The notes under the pieces are model-generated. The model was not told the DNA's origin, searched no databases, and was given only the letters and a program-made list of their open reading frames with translations. 64,000 bases of DNA from JBBRHQ01 sp963725315 (lineage in GTDB: Bacteria; Actinomycetota; Thermoleophilia; Solirubrobacterales; 70-9): NCBI GenBank assembly GCA_963725315.1, contig CAVRYA010000001.1, positions 310,001 to 374,000 of the forward strand, given 5' to 3'. Of this stretch, positions 33,036 through 41,906 are shown piece after piece. Every line of letters begins with the position of its first letter. Position 1 is the stretch's first letter. A program made the position numbers and the translations under genes.

Positions 33036-34310
33036 ATGGCGGACGAGAAGAACCGAGGATCCGAGGGCGGCAGGCGGGAGGGCGTCAAGATCCTTCCCGG
33101 CGAGTGGCGCCGCCGGCTGGCCGAGCGACGAGCCCGCGACAGCGTCCCGGCGCCGCCGCCGCCCGCTCCACCGGCCACGGACGAGGACACCCTCGGCGCC
33201 GCCGCGGACCGCGCCCGGGCGGCGCTGAGCGAGGAGCTGCAGCGCCTGCGCTCGGGGATCGGCGCCGAGCCCGCTCCGGCTCCCGAGCCCCCGCCCACTG
33301 AGGCGGAGCCGCTCGTCTCGAGGCCCCCCAGGGTGGCGCCGGCCGCTTCCGAGCCGCAGCCGGCCGCATCCGAGCCTCCCGAGGCGGAGGCCGTGGCGGA
33401 CCAGGTGAATGCCCGGCTCGGCGAGCTCGAGCACCGCCTCGAGCAGCGCTTGGCGGCCCGCATCCGGGGCGAGGTCGAGGCTGGCGTTCAGGCGCGCCTC
33501 GACGCGGCGATCGGCGAAGCCCTGCGCCGGCTGGAGCAGCAGGTGCAGGCGGCCGAGGAGGAGATGCGCGAGCAGCTCTTGGGCAGGGCCGAGGCACTGC
33601 GCAACTCGCCCGCCGAGCGCGAGAGGATTGCCACCGAAGCCCGCAAGGCGGCGCGCTCGGAGGCCAAGCGGCGCGGGCGGAAGATCCAGAAGAAGGTCGC
33701 GCGCTCGGTCGAGGCGGCCAACAGGAGCCATGCGGAGAGGCTGGCGCGCTCGATCGAGGAACGCTCCCAGGCGGCGGAGGAGGAGATGCGCGAGCGCCTG
33801 CACCTGAGGGTCGAGGAGGCCCGGGGCCAGCTGACCGCGAGCGCCGAGCAGGCGCGAACCGCGTTCCGGGCGGAGGCCGAGCGCTCGAGGGCGGCGTTCG
33901 CGAGCGAGGCGGAGCAGCTGGCGAAGGCGCTCGCCGAGCAGGAGCGCCAGCTCACCGAGAGTCTCTCGGCCAAGGTGGTCCGCCGCGATCGCAAGATGGC
34001 GCGCGACGACCGCACCCGGACGACGCGCAAGCTGCTCGAGGCGGGCGAGCGAGCCGAGCGCGCTTCGGCCGAGGCCGAGGCGCGGATCGCGGCGGGCGCC
34101 GCCGAGGCGATCGCCCAGCTGCGCGCCGAGGGAGAGCGGCAGCGCGCCGAGACCGACCGCGCCCTCAGCGCCGCCCAGAAGAGCCTCGGCGAGGCGGCGG
34201 CGCGAACCCGCCTCCTCGCCGAGACCGAGATGCGCGGGGACCTCGAGCGGATGCTCGACGATCTGCTGGGGGAGATCCGCAAGATCGGCGCCGAGCCCGA
34301 CCCCCACTGA
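33036..34310 (+). CDS. Large alanine/glutamate/arginine-rich coiled-coil protein
   Basis: A 424-residue soluble protein. A basic opening (GVKILPGEWRRRLAERRARD) is followed by a Pro/Ala-rich linker (about 40-110), then roughly 300 residues of heptad-like helix, for example AEEEMREQLLGRAEALRNS, ARSIEERSQAAEEEMRERL and ARTRLLAETEMRGDLERML. No membrane segment. The length and unbroken heptads suggest a rod-like scaffold or filament; some actinobacterial polar or division proteins look like this, but no specific homology is claimed. The opposite strand also stays open for 503 codons because of codon bias, and is a shadow. It converges on gltB. Confidence 0.75.
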   Translation: MADEKNRGSEGGRREGVKILPGEWRRRLAERRARDSVPAPPPPAPPATDEDTLGAAADRARAALSEELQRLRSGIGAEPAPAPEPPPTEAEPLVSRPPRVAPAASEPQPAASEPPEAEAVADQVNARLGELEHRLEQRLAARIRGEVEAGVQARLDAAIGEALRRLEQQVQAAEEEMREQLLGRAEALRNSPAERERIATEARKAARSEAKRRGRKIQKKVARSVEAANRSHAERLARSIEERSQAAEEEMRERLHLRVEEARGQLTASAEQARTAFRAEAERSRAAFASEAEQLAKALAEQERQLTESLSAKVVRRDRKMARDDRTRTTRKLLEAGERAERASAEAEARIAAGAAEAIAQLRAEGERQRAETDRALSAAQKSLGEAAARTRLLAETEMRGDLERMLDDLLGEIRKIGAEPDPH

Positions 34311-34322
34311 GCTGCGGGCGGC

Positions 34323-37300
34323 CTACTCGGTCGAGATGCTCGGGTCCGCCTGGACCTTGTGGGGCACGACCATGAGGAAGCTCTCGCCGGCGCCGGCGGC
34401 GAGGCCGAGCACCCGCTCGGCCTCCTCCTCCTGGTCGGTGGCGCGCAGCTCGGCCGCGTAGTGGCCGAGCAGGTCCTCGATGTCGAGCATGCCCTCCGCG
34501 TCGATCTCGGTCAGCTCCACCTTCGCCCCCTCGCCGAGGCGCCGCTGCACGAGGTCGCGGTCGATGCCGAAGGCGCCGACCCGGACGTAGACGCGCCCGC
34601 CGGTCATCCCGGCGCAGGCCCAGGGCCCGATGTCGCCGAGGACGACGGCGCGCCCCGAGGTCATGTACTCGAAGGCGAAGCCCTTGGCGTTGGCGCGGTC
34701 GACGATGCAGCCGCGGCTGTCGTCCACGTCGGCCTCGGGCTCTCCCCCGAGCACCACGTCGGCGCCGGAGAGGCGGATGCAGAAGCGTGAGTCCGCGGAG
34801 CCCTGGACGAACAGCCGGCCCCGCTGGGCACCGTAGGCGAACGACTTGCCGACCGACCCGTTGACCCGCCGCCCACCGGCGCCCTTGCCCTTGAGGATCG
34901 CGATCGTCCCGCCCAGCATCGCCTTGCCGACCCCGTCCTGGGCGCCGCCCTCGACCCGGATCGAGACCCCGTAGGCGTTGAACGCGCCGAGGCCCTGCCC
35001 GGCGACCGAGCCCCCGTTGAAGCTCAGCTCGGCCAGCAGGTCGTCGCTCGCCGCAGGCGCCTCGCCGTAGAGGCGGCCGCGCGCCAGCGCTCCGGCCAGC
35101 TCGGTCCCGAGCACGCGGTCGTTGGCGTCGGTCGGGCGCGGGTATGCCTCGCGCACGTGCCTCCCGGCGCAGACGTCGCCGGCCAGCGTGGCGATCTCCG
35201 CCGAGGCCTGCTTGCGCTCCATCCGGATCGGCCGGGCTGCGACCAGCCCCGCCTCGGCGCGCTCCTCGGCGACCTCCTCGGCGACCGGGAGATCGAGTGG
35301 CTCGAGGTCGAGGTACTCCTCCAGCGGGGTGATCAGCTTCGAGAGGTCGAGGCGGTCGGCGTGGCCGACCTGCTCGAGCAGGTCGTAGCGCCCGACCAGG
35401 TCCTGGGCGCGCTCGAAGCCGAGCGAGGCGACCACCTCCTTGACCTCCTCCCCCATCGCGCCGAAGAAGCGGGCGCAGCTCTCCGAGGAGCGCTCGATCT
35501 CCTGCGGGGTGAACTTCTTCAGCCCGTGCTCCTGGGCCTCGGCGATCGTCTCGATCTGGGTGGCGATGCCGACGTGGCAGGTGTCGAGCTGGCAGCCGCG
35601 GCAGATCGTGCAACCCAGCGAGACCATCGCCAGGGTGCCGAACCCGACCCGGTTGGCGCCGAGGCAGTGGAGCTTGGCGATGTCGTAGCCGTGGCGATAG
35701 CCGCCGTCGGCCCAGATCTCCACCCGGTTGCGTATGCCAGCCTCCATCAGCGCCTGGTGGACGGCGCGGGTGCCGATGTCGGAGGGCAGGCCGACGTGTC
35801 GCAGGGCGTGCTGGCGGGCCGCGCCGGTGCCGCCCTCGAACCCCGAGAGGGTGATGATGTCGGCGCCGGCCTTGGCGATCCCCAGCCCGATCGTGCCGAT
35901 GTTCGGGACCACCGGAACCTTGACGGAGACCCGCACGTCGGGGTTGACCGTCTTCAGCTCGTCGATCAGCTCGGCCAGGTCCTCGATCGAGTAGAGGTCG
36001 TGGTTGTTGGAGGGAGAGATCAGGTCGGTGCCGGGGGCGGCGTTTCGCGCCGCGGCCACCTTCTCGGAGACCTTCTTGCCGGGGAGGTGCCCGCCCTCGC
36101 CCGGCTTCGCCCCTTGGCCGATCTTGATCTCGGCGACGTAGGAGGCGTTCAGCATCTCCGCCGAGACCCCGAAGCGGCCCGAGGCGACCTGTTGGCCGCG
36201 CCACTTGCGGTAGCGCCCGTACATGTCGCGGATCTCACCGCCCTCGCCGTTGATGCAGAGGACGTTGATCCGCTTCGCCGCCTCCGCGTAGGAGCGGAAG
36301 GCCGGCTCCGACTGCGATCCGAAGCTCATCGAGCTGATCACGATCGGGTAGTCGTGGTGGCCGACCCCGGCGTCGACGGCGTCGGGGCTGATCGGCTCGC
36401 GATCGGAGCGCAGCCCGATCACGTGGCGCATCGAGATCGGGCTCTGCGTCTCGAGGTCGCGGACCTTCTGGGAGTACTCGGCGTAGGTGCCCGAGTCGTT
36501 GGCGGTCGCGATCGCCGCCTTGTAGACCTTGGGGTAGAAGCGGAAGGTCTTCGCCGGCTTCTCCTCCTCGTCGGCGGCGAGGATCTTGGCGCGCTCGTTG
36601 CTGTCTGCGTCGAGGTCGGCGAACCCGACTCCGGCCCGCTCGGAGGCGGCGAAGGCCTCCGTCTGGAAGATCTCGGCCAGCTCCGGCTTCACCCCGATCG
36701 AGGAGAACTGGCGGGCGTAGCCGCGCACCTCGTGGATACCGATCGTCGAGATCACCTTCTCGATCCCCTTCGAGAGCGCCTCGCAGAGGTTGCCGACGTC
36801 GGTCTCGTAGTCCTCGACGCAGATCACCTCGAGCATCACGTAGGGGCAGACGCCGTTCGCCCCCAGCCCCAGCGCGAGCATCACGTCGTGGACGTTTCGG
36901 ATCGCCGCCGAGCGCAGGACGATCCCGCAGCGGCGGCGCAGGTTCTCCTCCCCGGGCTCGAGCCTGAACTGCTTCAGCGCCTGGTCGGTGGCGGAGACGG
37001 CGAGGTGGGGGTCGAGGTAGCGACGGTCGCCGTCATAGGCGGTGCGGTCGGTGAGGACCAGCAGCTCGGCGCCGTCGCCGACCTTCTTCACCGCCTCCTG
37101 CTTGAGCCGCTCGATCGCGCCCTGCGTCGTCTCGGACTCGAGCAGGGAGATGTCGATCGCACCGGCGCGCCCGCGGAACTCCTCCCAGAGGTCCTCGAGC
37201 AGGTAGGTCTGGTGCTCGCGGGCGATCCGCCGGTAGGTGCGGTCCGAGAGCGGCGCCATGTCGTGATGGCCGCCGAGGATCACCGGGAAGGAGACCTCGA

Positions 37301-38999
37301 CCGTGCCGGTGTCCTCGTCGGGGCGTGCCGGCGAGGGGCGGCGGCCGAACACCGAGCGGGTCGAGAAGTGCTCCATCTCGCGCTCCCGGTCGATCGCCGG
37401 GTTGGTGACGACGGCGACCGTCTCCTTGAAGTAGTCGGCCAGGTTCTGGCGCTCCGGCGAGAGCGCCGCGAGCGGGCCGTCGTAGCCCAGCGAGCCGATC
37501 GGCTCGGCGCCGTTGGAGGCCATCTGCTGCACCAGCTTGACGTCGTCGCGCTGCCAGCCGAAACCCGAGAGGACGCGGTCGGAGACCTGGACCGGGTCCT
37601 CGGGCCCGGCGTCGGAATAGCCCGGGACCCCCTCCCCCTCGAGCGGCCCGCCGGTCTGCAGGGCCCGGTCGTATGGCCCGGCGTCGGAGGCGTCGGCGCG
37701 CTCGAGCCAGCGATCCCTGACCAGGGCCAGCATCTCGTCGTGCGTGTGCAGGGTGGAGCGCTTGCGCTCGCGCTCGATCAGCACCAGCGCCTTCTCCCCC
37801 GGCGCCAGCGGCTTCGGCTCGGCGGTCATCGCCGAGACCTCGACGACGCCGGGCTCGGAGCTGAAGATGAAGTCCTCGGCCGTCTCCACCTGCCACAGGG
37901 GTCGCAGTCCGAGGGCGTCGGCGGAGAACACGCACTCGTCCTCGTGGCGGGCGATCAGCGCAACCGGCCCCTGCGCGAATGGTCCCATCGCCTGGCGCAG
38001 ATACATGTAGAAGCGGTGGCGCTCGCCCGGCAGGTTGCGGATCTCGTTGACGACCGGCGGCACCACCATCTCCATCGCCTCGGCGAGGCTGAGCCCTTGC
38101 CGGCGGATCAGGGTGTCGATGGTGCGGTTGAGGTCCTGCGAGTCCGAGGAGCCGGGCTGGATCGGCACGCCCAGCATGCGCGCCTCCTGGCGGAGCTGCT
38201 CGATCGTGTTGATCTCGCCGTTGTGGCCGAGGACCGAGAACGGCTGCACCCGCTTGAACGAGGGCCAGGTGTTGGTCGAGTAGCGGTTGTGGCCGAGGGC
38301 ACCGATCGTCTCGGCACGCTCGTCGCTGAGGTCGGGGTAGTAGTCGCCGAGGACCTTGGGCGCGCCCATCACCTTGTAGACGCAGGTGGTCGCCGAGAGC
38401 GAGGGCACGTGCACGTCGAGCCGGCGCTCCAGCTCGATCAGCAGGTCGAAGAGGAGGCGGTCGCGTTGCCCGGCGTCGGCGAGCAGCCCGCCGAGCTGCC
38501 AGAAGTGCGGCTCCTCCTCGCGCGCGGTCGCCCCCAGCGCCGCCGAGTTGACCTCGCCGGCCCGCTCGGCGAGGACGCGGAAGCCGCCTTGGCCGAGGAT
38601 CGCCCGGGCGTCGTGCTGGACCCCGGCGAGGTCCTGCGAGCGCTCGACGAAGACATGGGCGACGGCGAAGGCGTTGTCGAGGGCGAGCGAGGGATCATGG
38701 CCGCCCGCGCGCACCTCCTCCGCCCAGATCTTGCGCGGGATGTCGATCATCAGGCCGCAGCCGTCGCCCTCGCCGTCCACGTTGCCGGCGCGATGGAGCA
38801 TCTTCTGAAGCGAGGCGATCGCCCGGGCCAGGGGCGCGCGGGAAGGGGTCGCATCGCGGCGAACCGAGGCGTAGATCGCGCAGGCATCGCGGTCCTCGAC
38901 GCTCGGCGGCGGCACCAGCGGGCGGTAGGGAAGCTCGGGTGAGTAGCGCTCGCCCCCTCGGCGCGCCGCCCGGCGTGCCCTCGACTGGTCCTCGTTCAT
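34323..38999 (-). CDS. gltB: Glutamate synthase, large subunit
   Basis: A 1558-residue ferredoxin/NADPH-type glutamate synthase large chain, which makes two glutamates from glutamine and 2-oxoglutarate. The N-terminal glutaminase domain has RDACAIYAS with the presumed nucleophilic Cys and NTWPSFKRVQPFSVLGHNGEIN (in part: VLGHNGEIN). The FMN-binding barrel has SISVKVPVV-like strands, GFEGGTGAA, and the 3Fe-4S cysteines in CTICRGCQLDTCHVG (C-x5-C-x4-C). The C-terminal GXGXG helix domain is complete (GGSVAGQGLGAFNAYG). ATG 38999 follows GGGAGG. The small subunit gltD is not in the window. The antisense strand is also open, a shadow. Confidence 0.95.
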   Translation of the reverse strand: MNEDQSRARRAARRGGERYSPELPYRPLVPPPSVEDRDACAIYASVRRDATPSRAPLARAIASLQKMLHRAGNVDGEGDGCGLMIDIPRKIWAEEVRAGGHDPSLALDNAFAVAHVFVERSQDLAGVQHDARAILGQGGFRVLAERAGEVNSAALGATAREEEPHFWQLGGLLADAGQRDRLLFDLLIELERRLDVHVPSLSATTCVYKVMGAPKVLGDYYPDLSDERAETIGALGHNRYSTNTWPSFKRVQPFSVLGHNGEINTIEQLRQEARMLGVPIQPGSSDSQDLNRTIDTLIRRQGLSLAEAMEMVVPPVVNEIRNLPGERHRFYMYLRQAMGPFAQGPVALIARHEDECVFSADALGLRPLWQVETAEDFIFSSEPGVVEVSAMTAEPKPLAPGEKALVLIERERKRSTLHTHDEMLALVRDRWLERADASDAGPYDRALQTGGPLEGEGVPGYSDAGPEDPVQVSDRVLSGFGWQRDDVKLVQQMASNGAEPIGSLGYDGPLAALSPERQNLADYFKETVAVVTNPAIDREREMEHFSTRSVFGRRPSPARPDEDTGTVEVSFPVILGGHHDMAPLSDRTYRRIAREHQTYLLEDLWEEFRGRAGAIDISLLESETTQGAIERLKQEAVKKVGDGAELLVLTDRTAYDGDRRYLDPHLAVSATDQALKQFRLEPGEENLRRRCGIVLRSAAIRNVHDVMLALGLGANGVCPYVMLEVICVEDYETDVGNLCEALSKGIEKVISTIGIHEVRGYARQFSSIGVKPELAEIFQTEAFAASERAGVGFADLDADSNERAKILAADEEEKPAKTFRFYPKVYKAAIATANDSGTYAEYSQKVRDLETQSPISMRHVIGLRSDREPISPDAVDAGVGHHDYPIVISSMSFGSQSEPAFRSYAEAAKRINVLCINGEGGEIRDMYGRYRKWRGQQVASGRFGVSAEMLNASYVAEIKIGQGAKPGEGGHLPGKKVSEKVAAARNAAPGTDLISPSNNHDLYSIEDLAELIDELKTVNPDVRVSVKVPVVPNIGTIGLGIAKAGADIITLSGFEGGTGAARQHALRHVGLPSDIGTRAVHQALMEAGIRNRVEIWADGGYRHGYDIAKLHCLGANRVGFGTLAMVSLGCTICRGCQLDTCHVGIATQIETIAEAQEHGLKKFTPQEIERSSESCARFFGAMGEEVKEVVASLGFERAQDLVGRYDLLEQVGHADRLDLSKLITPLEEYLDLEPLDLPVAEEVAEERAEAGLVAARPIRMERKQASAEIATLAGDVCAGRHVREAYPRPTDANDRVLGTELAGALARGRLYGEAPAASDDLLAELSFNGGSVAGQGLGAFNAYGVSIRVEGGAQDGVGKAMLGGTIAILKGKGAGGRRVNGSVGKSFAYGAQRGRLFVQGSADSRFCIRLSGADVVLGGEPEADVDDSRGCIVDRANAKGFAFEYMTSGRAVVLGDIGPWACAGMTGGRVYVRVGAFGIDRDLVQRRLGEGAKVELTEIDAEGMLDIEDLLGHYAAELRATDQEEEAERVLGLAAGAGESFLMVVPHKVQADPSISTE

Positions 39000-39110
39000 C
39001 TTGCCTCCCGGGATCCGCGCCTTCTTCGAGCGGGCGCGCGACGGGTTTGCCCGGTAAGGCCCCTCCTGCACGGCGCGGGAGCGGGGCTAACCGGGTATCG
39101 AACTGGCGCG

Positions 39111-39118
39111 ATTATAGA
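39111..39118. promoter_or_regulatory. Overlapping divergent -10 boxes of gltB and parA-like gene
   Basis: The sequence ATTATAGA gives a perfect TATAAT on the minus strand (39111-39116), 112 bases before the gltB ATG, and TATAGA on the plus strand (39113-39118), 48 bases before the ParA-like ATG. Neither has a good -35. If both are used, the two genes would compete for polymerase at one spot. It is the most AT-rich octamer in this intergenic region. Confidence 0.4.
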
Positions 39119-39165
39119 TGCGGGGCCCGGCGGTGGCGTGCCGGGTGCGGGATAGGATCGTCGCC

Positions 39166-39960
39166 ATGGCGATCACCATCGCAGTCCTCTCCCAGAAGGG
39201 CGGTACCGGCAAGACGACGATGACCCGCTCACTCGCCGACGTCTTCGAGCGGATCGGGCTGCAGACGCTCGCCGTCGATGCCGACCCCCAGGGGAACCTC
39301 TCCGATTACTTCGACACCGACCCCGCGGCCCAGCCGACCCTGGGAGAAGTCCTGGCGGGGCAGGCCCGCGCGGTGGACGCGATCCACGGCCCGGTGATCC
39401 CGGCGAACCTCGGCCTCGCCGAGGCGGAGCTGATCCTCTCCGGCAAGATGGGCCGCGAGCTGACCCTGCGAAACGCGCTGCGCGAGCCCAAGCGCCGCTA
39501 CGACGTGGTCCTGATCGACTGCCCGCCGACCCTTGGCCTGCTCACCGTCAACGCGCTCTGCGCCGCCGATCACGCTTTGCTCTCGACCGAGGCGGAGTAC
39601 TTCTCCCTGCAGGGGGTCGAGCAGGCGCTGGAGGTGATCGCGCTCGCCCGCGACAACCTCAACCCCGAGCTCGACGTCCTCGGGGTCGTCCTCAACATGG
39701 CCAACATGCGGACCAACCACGCCCGCCAGACGCTGGAGACGCTGCGCGAGCACTTCGGCGAGAAGGTGTTCGAGACCGTGATCCGCCGCTCGATCGCCTA
39801 CGCCGAGTCGGCCGAGCGGGCGATACCGATCCTCCGCTACCGCGCCGACCGCGGCGTCGACTACCTGCTGCTCTCCGCGGAGATCTTCGATCGCCTCGGG
39901 ATGCCCGAGGAGCGCAGCGCCGTCGAGGAGATGGCGAGCGAGCTGGCCGCGGCGGCCTAG
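39166..39960 (+). CDS. ParA/MinD-type (Soj) partition ATPase
   Basis: A 264-residue ParA-type ATPase. Deviant Walker A KGGTGKTT with signature Lys11 and Lys16, Walker A' VDADPQGNLSDY, Walker B VVLIDCPPTLG, and the dimer/DNA region LNMANMRTNHARQTLE follow the chromosomal Soj pattern. Such proteins bind DNA as ATP dimers and position chromosome origins or other cargo. A ParB gene would be expected next door, but the neighbour is a cupin on the other strand, so this is an orphan ParA. The stop overlaps the convergent cupin by 4 bases. Confidence 0.9.
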   Translation: MAITIAVLSQKGGTGKTTMTRSLADVFERIGLQTLAVDADPQGNLSDYFDTDPAAQPTLGEVLAGQARAVDAIHGPVIPANLGLAEAELILSGKMGRELTLRNALREPKRRYDVVLIDCPPTLGLLTVNALCAADHALLSTEAEYFSLQGVEQALEVIALARDNLNPELDVLGVVLNMANMRTNHARQTLETLREHFGEKVFETVIRRSIAYAESAERAIPILRYRADRGVDYLLLSAEIFDRLGMPEERSAVEEMASELAAAA

Positions 39961-40337
39961 CCCCAGCCCATCGGCTCGTAGCCGCTGCTGCGCGGGGCGG
40001 AGATGATCATCACCCTCGCCGGGTCGGAGCCGTGATTGACGATCGTCCGGCGGACCTCGGGGGCGACGCGGACGAAGGTGCCGCGTGGGGCGGGGTGCTC
40101 GACGCCGTCGATCACCGCGGTCGCATCGCCGTCGATGATGATGAACACCTCCTCCTGGTCGCGGCCTGTCTCGTCGTGCTCGGGGATGCCGCCGCCGGCG
40201 CCGATGTCGACGACGTTGATCCCGAAGGCGGAGATCCCCAGCGATTTGCGGGCCAGGCGCCAGCTCGACTCGCCGGAGCCCTCCATCTGCTCGAAGTCGT
40301 CCCAGCTCTTCAGCGTGTAGCCGTCACCGTCGCCCAT
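39957..40337 (-). CDS. Cupin-domain protein
   Basis: A 126-residue single-cupin protein. Motif 1 reads GGIPEHDETGRDQEEVFIIIDG (in part: PEHDETGRDQEE), keeping one metal-ligand His and the acidic residue; motif 2 is around TFVRVAPEVRRTIVNHG. Small cupins bind a metal and act as dioxygenases, isomerases or sensors; no substrate can be proposed. It converges with the ParA gene and is divergent from the NTF2-like gene. Confidence 0.8.
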   Translation of the reverse strand: MGDGDGYTLKSWDDFEQMEGSGESSWRLARKSLGISAFGINVVDIGAGGGIPEHDETGRDQEEVFIIIDGDATAVIDGVEHPAPRGTFVRVAPEVRRTIVNHGSDPARVMIISAPRSSGYEPMGWG

Positions 40338-40402
40338 CGCTCTCCTCTCGGGTGGACCGGCTGCGACGATACCGCCTCCCGGCCAACGTCAGAGGAGGAG
40401 CG

Positions 40403-40840
40403 ATGGGATCGGAGAAGGACGGCACCGCGGCGCTGGAGGAGACGATCGCCCGCTACAACGAAGCCTGGAACGCCCACGACCTCGACGCGATCATGGCGAT
40501 GCACGCGCCGGACATGGTCTTCGAGAACCACACCGCCGGGGAGTCGGCCGAGGGCGAGGCGGCCCGCGGCCACATCGGCGCGATCTTCGAGACCTGGCCC
40601 GACATCAACTTCAGCACCCGCCGCCTCTACGTACGCGACGGGCTCGTCGTCCAGGAGTGGACGGCCACCGCAACCCACGCCAACCGGATGCAGCGCGGAG
40701 AGCTCGTCGCCGAGCCGACCGGCAGGACGATCGAGTGGATCGGGATGGACGTGATCCCCTTCGAGAACGGCCTCGTGAAGCGCAAGGACGTCTACTCGGA
40801 CAGCGTCTCGATCCTGCGGCAAGTGGGATTGCTGGAATAA
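40403..40840 (+). CDS. NTF2-like / SnoaL-like protein
   Basis: A 145-residue protein of the SnoaL/limonene-epoxide-hydrolase fold: opening helix (ETIARYNEAWNAHDLDAIMAM), HAPDMVFENHTAGESAEG, a hydrophobic strand set and C-terminal IEWIGMDVIPFENGLVKRK. The start at 40403 follows AGAGGAGGAG; the frame extending to 40352 overlaps the divergent cupin start. It is similar in layout to the island gene at 9104 (shared EG..A.G...F motif), but sequence likeness is low. Function unknown. Confidence 0.8.
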   Translation: MGSEKDGTAALEETIARYNEAWNAHDLDAIMAMHAPDMVFENHTAGESAEGEAARGHIGAIFETWPDINFSTRRLYVRDGLVVQEWTATATHANRMQRGELVAEPTGRTIEWIGMDVIPFENGLVKRKDVYSDSVSILRQVGLLE

Positions 40841-40849
40841 CTGCCCCGC

Positions 40850-40964
40850 GGGGGTGCCGGGGGAACCACCCCCGGACGCGACGCCGCGAAAAAGAGTTGA
40901 TGACAACTTGGATACGCCCGGCGCGGCGCGCTGAGTGTCCGGGGGAGGAACCCCCGGCACCCCC
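40850..40964. repeat. Inverted repeat with 26-base G/C-rich arms
   Basis: Left arm 40850-40875 and right arm 40939-40964 are inverted copies (23 of 26 bases match), with 63 bases between. Each arm itself can fold (CCGGGGG with CCCCCGG). The element fills the gap between two convergent genes. It may be a bidirectional terminator or a small palindromic mobile element; no coding capacity is seen. Confidence 0.6.
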
Positions 40965-40996
40965 ACATGCCGCAGCGAGCCCCGGCGCCTCCACTG

Positions 40997-41875
40997 CTAG
41001 AGCTCTGGCACGTCCGCCCCGTGCGGCGTGAACGGGAGACGGCGCACCTCGGCCCAATCCTCGCAGCGGCGCTCCAGCTCGGCGACGACTCGGCCGGTGT
41101 CCTGCCAGGTGGTCCAGAAGAGGACGGTAGGCCCGGCGCCCGAGATCGTCGCACCGAGGGCGCCGATCTCCCCCGCGGCGGCGACCAGCTCCATCGAGCG
41201 CGGGTAGAGGTCGCGGCGGCGGGGCTGGTGGATGCGGTCGCGCAGACCGCGCGAGACCAGGGCCAGGTCGGCCTGCTGGAGGCCGAGGACGAGCAGCGAG
41301 GCGGCGCCGATGTTGGCGACGGCGTCCGCCAGCGGCACCTCTGCGGGGATCGCCTCCCGCGCCCGCTCGGTCGGCACCTCCTCGGCCGGGATCACCACCA
41401 CCGCCTCCAGGCCCTCCGGCGGATCGAAGCGAGCCGCCACGGGGGCACCGTCCTCGGAGCCGCAGATCACGAAGCCGCCGTGGATCGCCGCGGCGACGTT
41501 GTCGGGATGTCCTTCGATCTCCGCCGCCCGGGCCAGCAGCTCGCCCGGGCCCAGGGCCAGCTCGAAGAGGTGATCGGCTGCGGCCAGGCCGGCGACGATC
41601 GCCGCTGCGCTCGAGCCGAGGCCGCGCGCCAGCGGAATCTCGCTGCGGATCGCGAAGGCGAGGCCATCGGCGGGGTGAAGGGTCTCGAAGGCGCGCACAA
41701 CCAGGTTCCCGCGGCCGGTGGGAACGTCGAGACCGCCGGGGTCGAGCGAGAACTCGCCGGCCTCGCTCACCTCCAACTCGAGGAAGAGCGAGAGGGCCGC
41801 GGCCATCACGTCGTAGCCCGGGCCGAGGTTCGCCGAGCTCGCCGGCACCCTGACCAGCCGCCTGCGGGCCGTCAT
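40997..41875 (-). CDS. thrB: Homoserine kinase
   Basis: A 292-residue GHMP kinase that phosphorylates homoserine, the step before threonine synthase. Seen: the N-terminal PASSANLGPGYDVMAAAL, the ATP-binding loop ARGLGSSAAAIVAG, and the C-terminal GALGATISGAGPTVLF. Length and order match ThrB. The ATG at 41875 matches the family start; the longer frame to 42010 runs back into the redoxin gene. thrC and hom lie about 2 kb upstream on the same strand; two thioredoxin-fold genes and an opposing phosphoesterase separate them. Confidence 0.94.
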   Translation of the reverse strand: MTARRRLVRVPASSANLGPGYDVMAAALSLFLELEVSEAGEFSLDPGGLDVPTGRGNLVVRAFETLHPADGLAFAIRSEIPLARGLGSSAAAIVAGLAAADHLFELALGPGELLARAAEIEGHPDNVAAAIHGGFVICGSEDGAPVAARFDPPEGLEAVVVIPAEEVPTERAREAIPAEVPLADAVANIGAASLLVLGLQQADLALVSRGLRDRIHQPRRRDLYPRSMELVAAAGEIGALGATISGAGPTVLFWTTWQDTGRVVAELERRCEDWAEVRRLPFTPHGADVPEL

Positions 41876-41906
41876 CGGCGGCTCCGCCCCCTGGCCCTCT
41901 CCCCCA

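Noticed and set aside
32796..34307. 503-codon minus-strand frame opposite the coiled-coil gene
   Set aside because: Leu/Arg/Ala-rich shadow of the heptad-rich gene; no start signal or domain.
35157..38942. 1261-codon open frame on the plus strand opposite gltB
   Set aside because: It is the antisense of a clear glutamate synthase; open only because of codon bias in GC-rich DNA. Its peptide is Asp/Val/Gly/Arg-rich without any domain.
40850..40964. Inverted repeat considered as insertion-sequence ends
   Set aside because: Only about 60 bases between the arms, no transposase and no target duplication seen.
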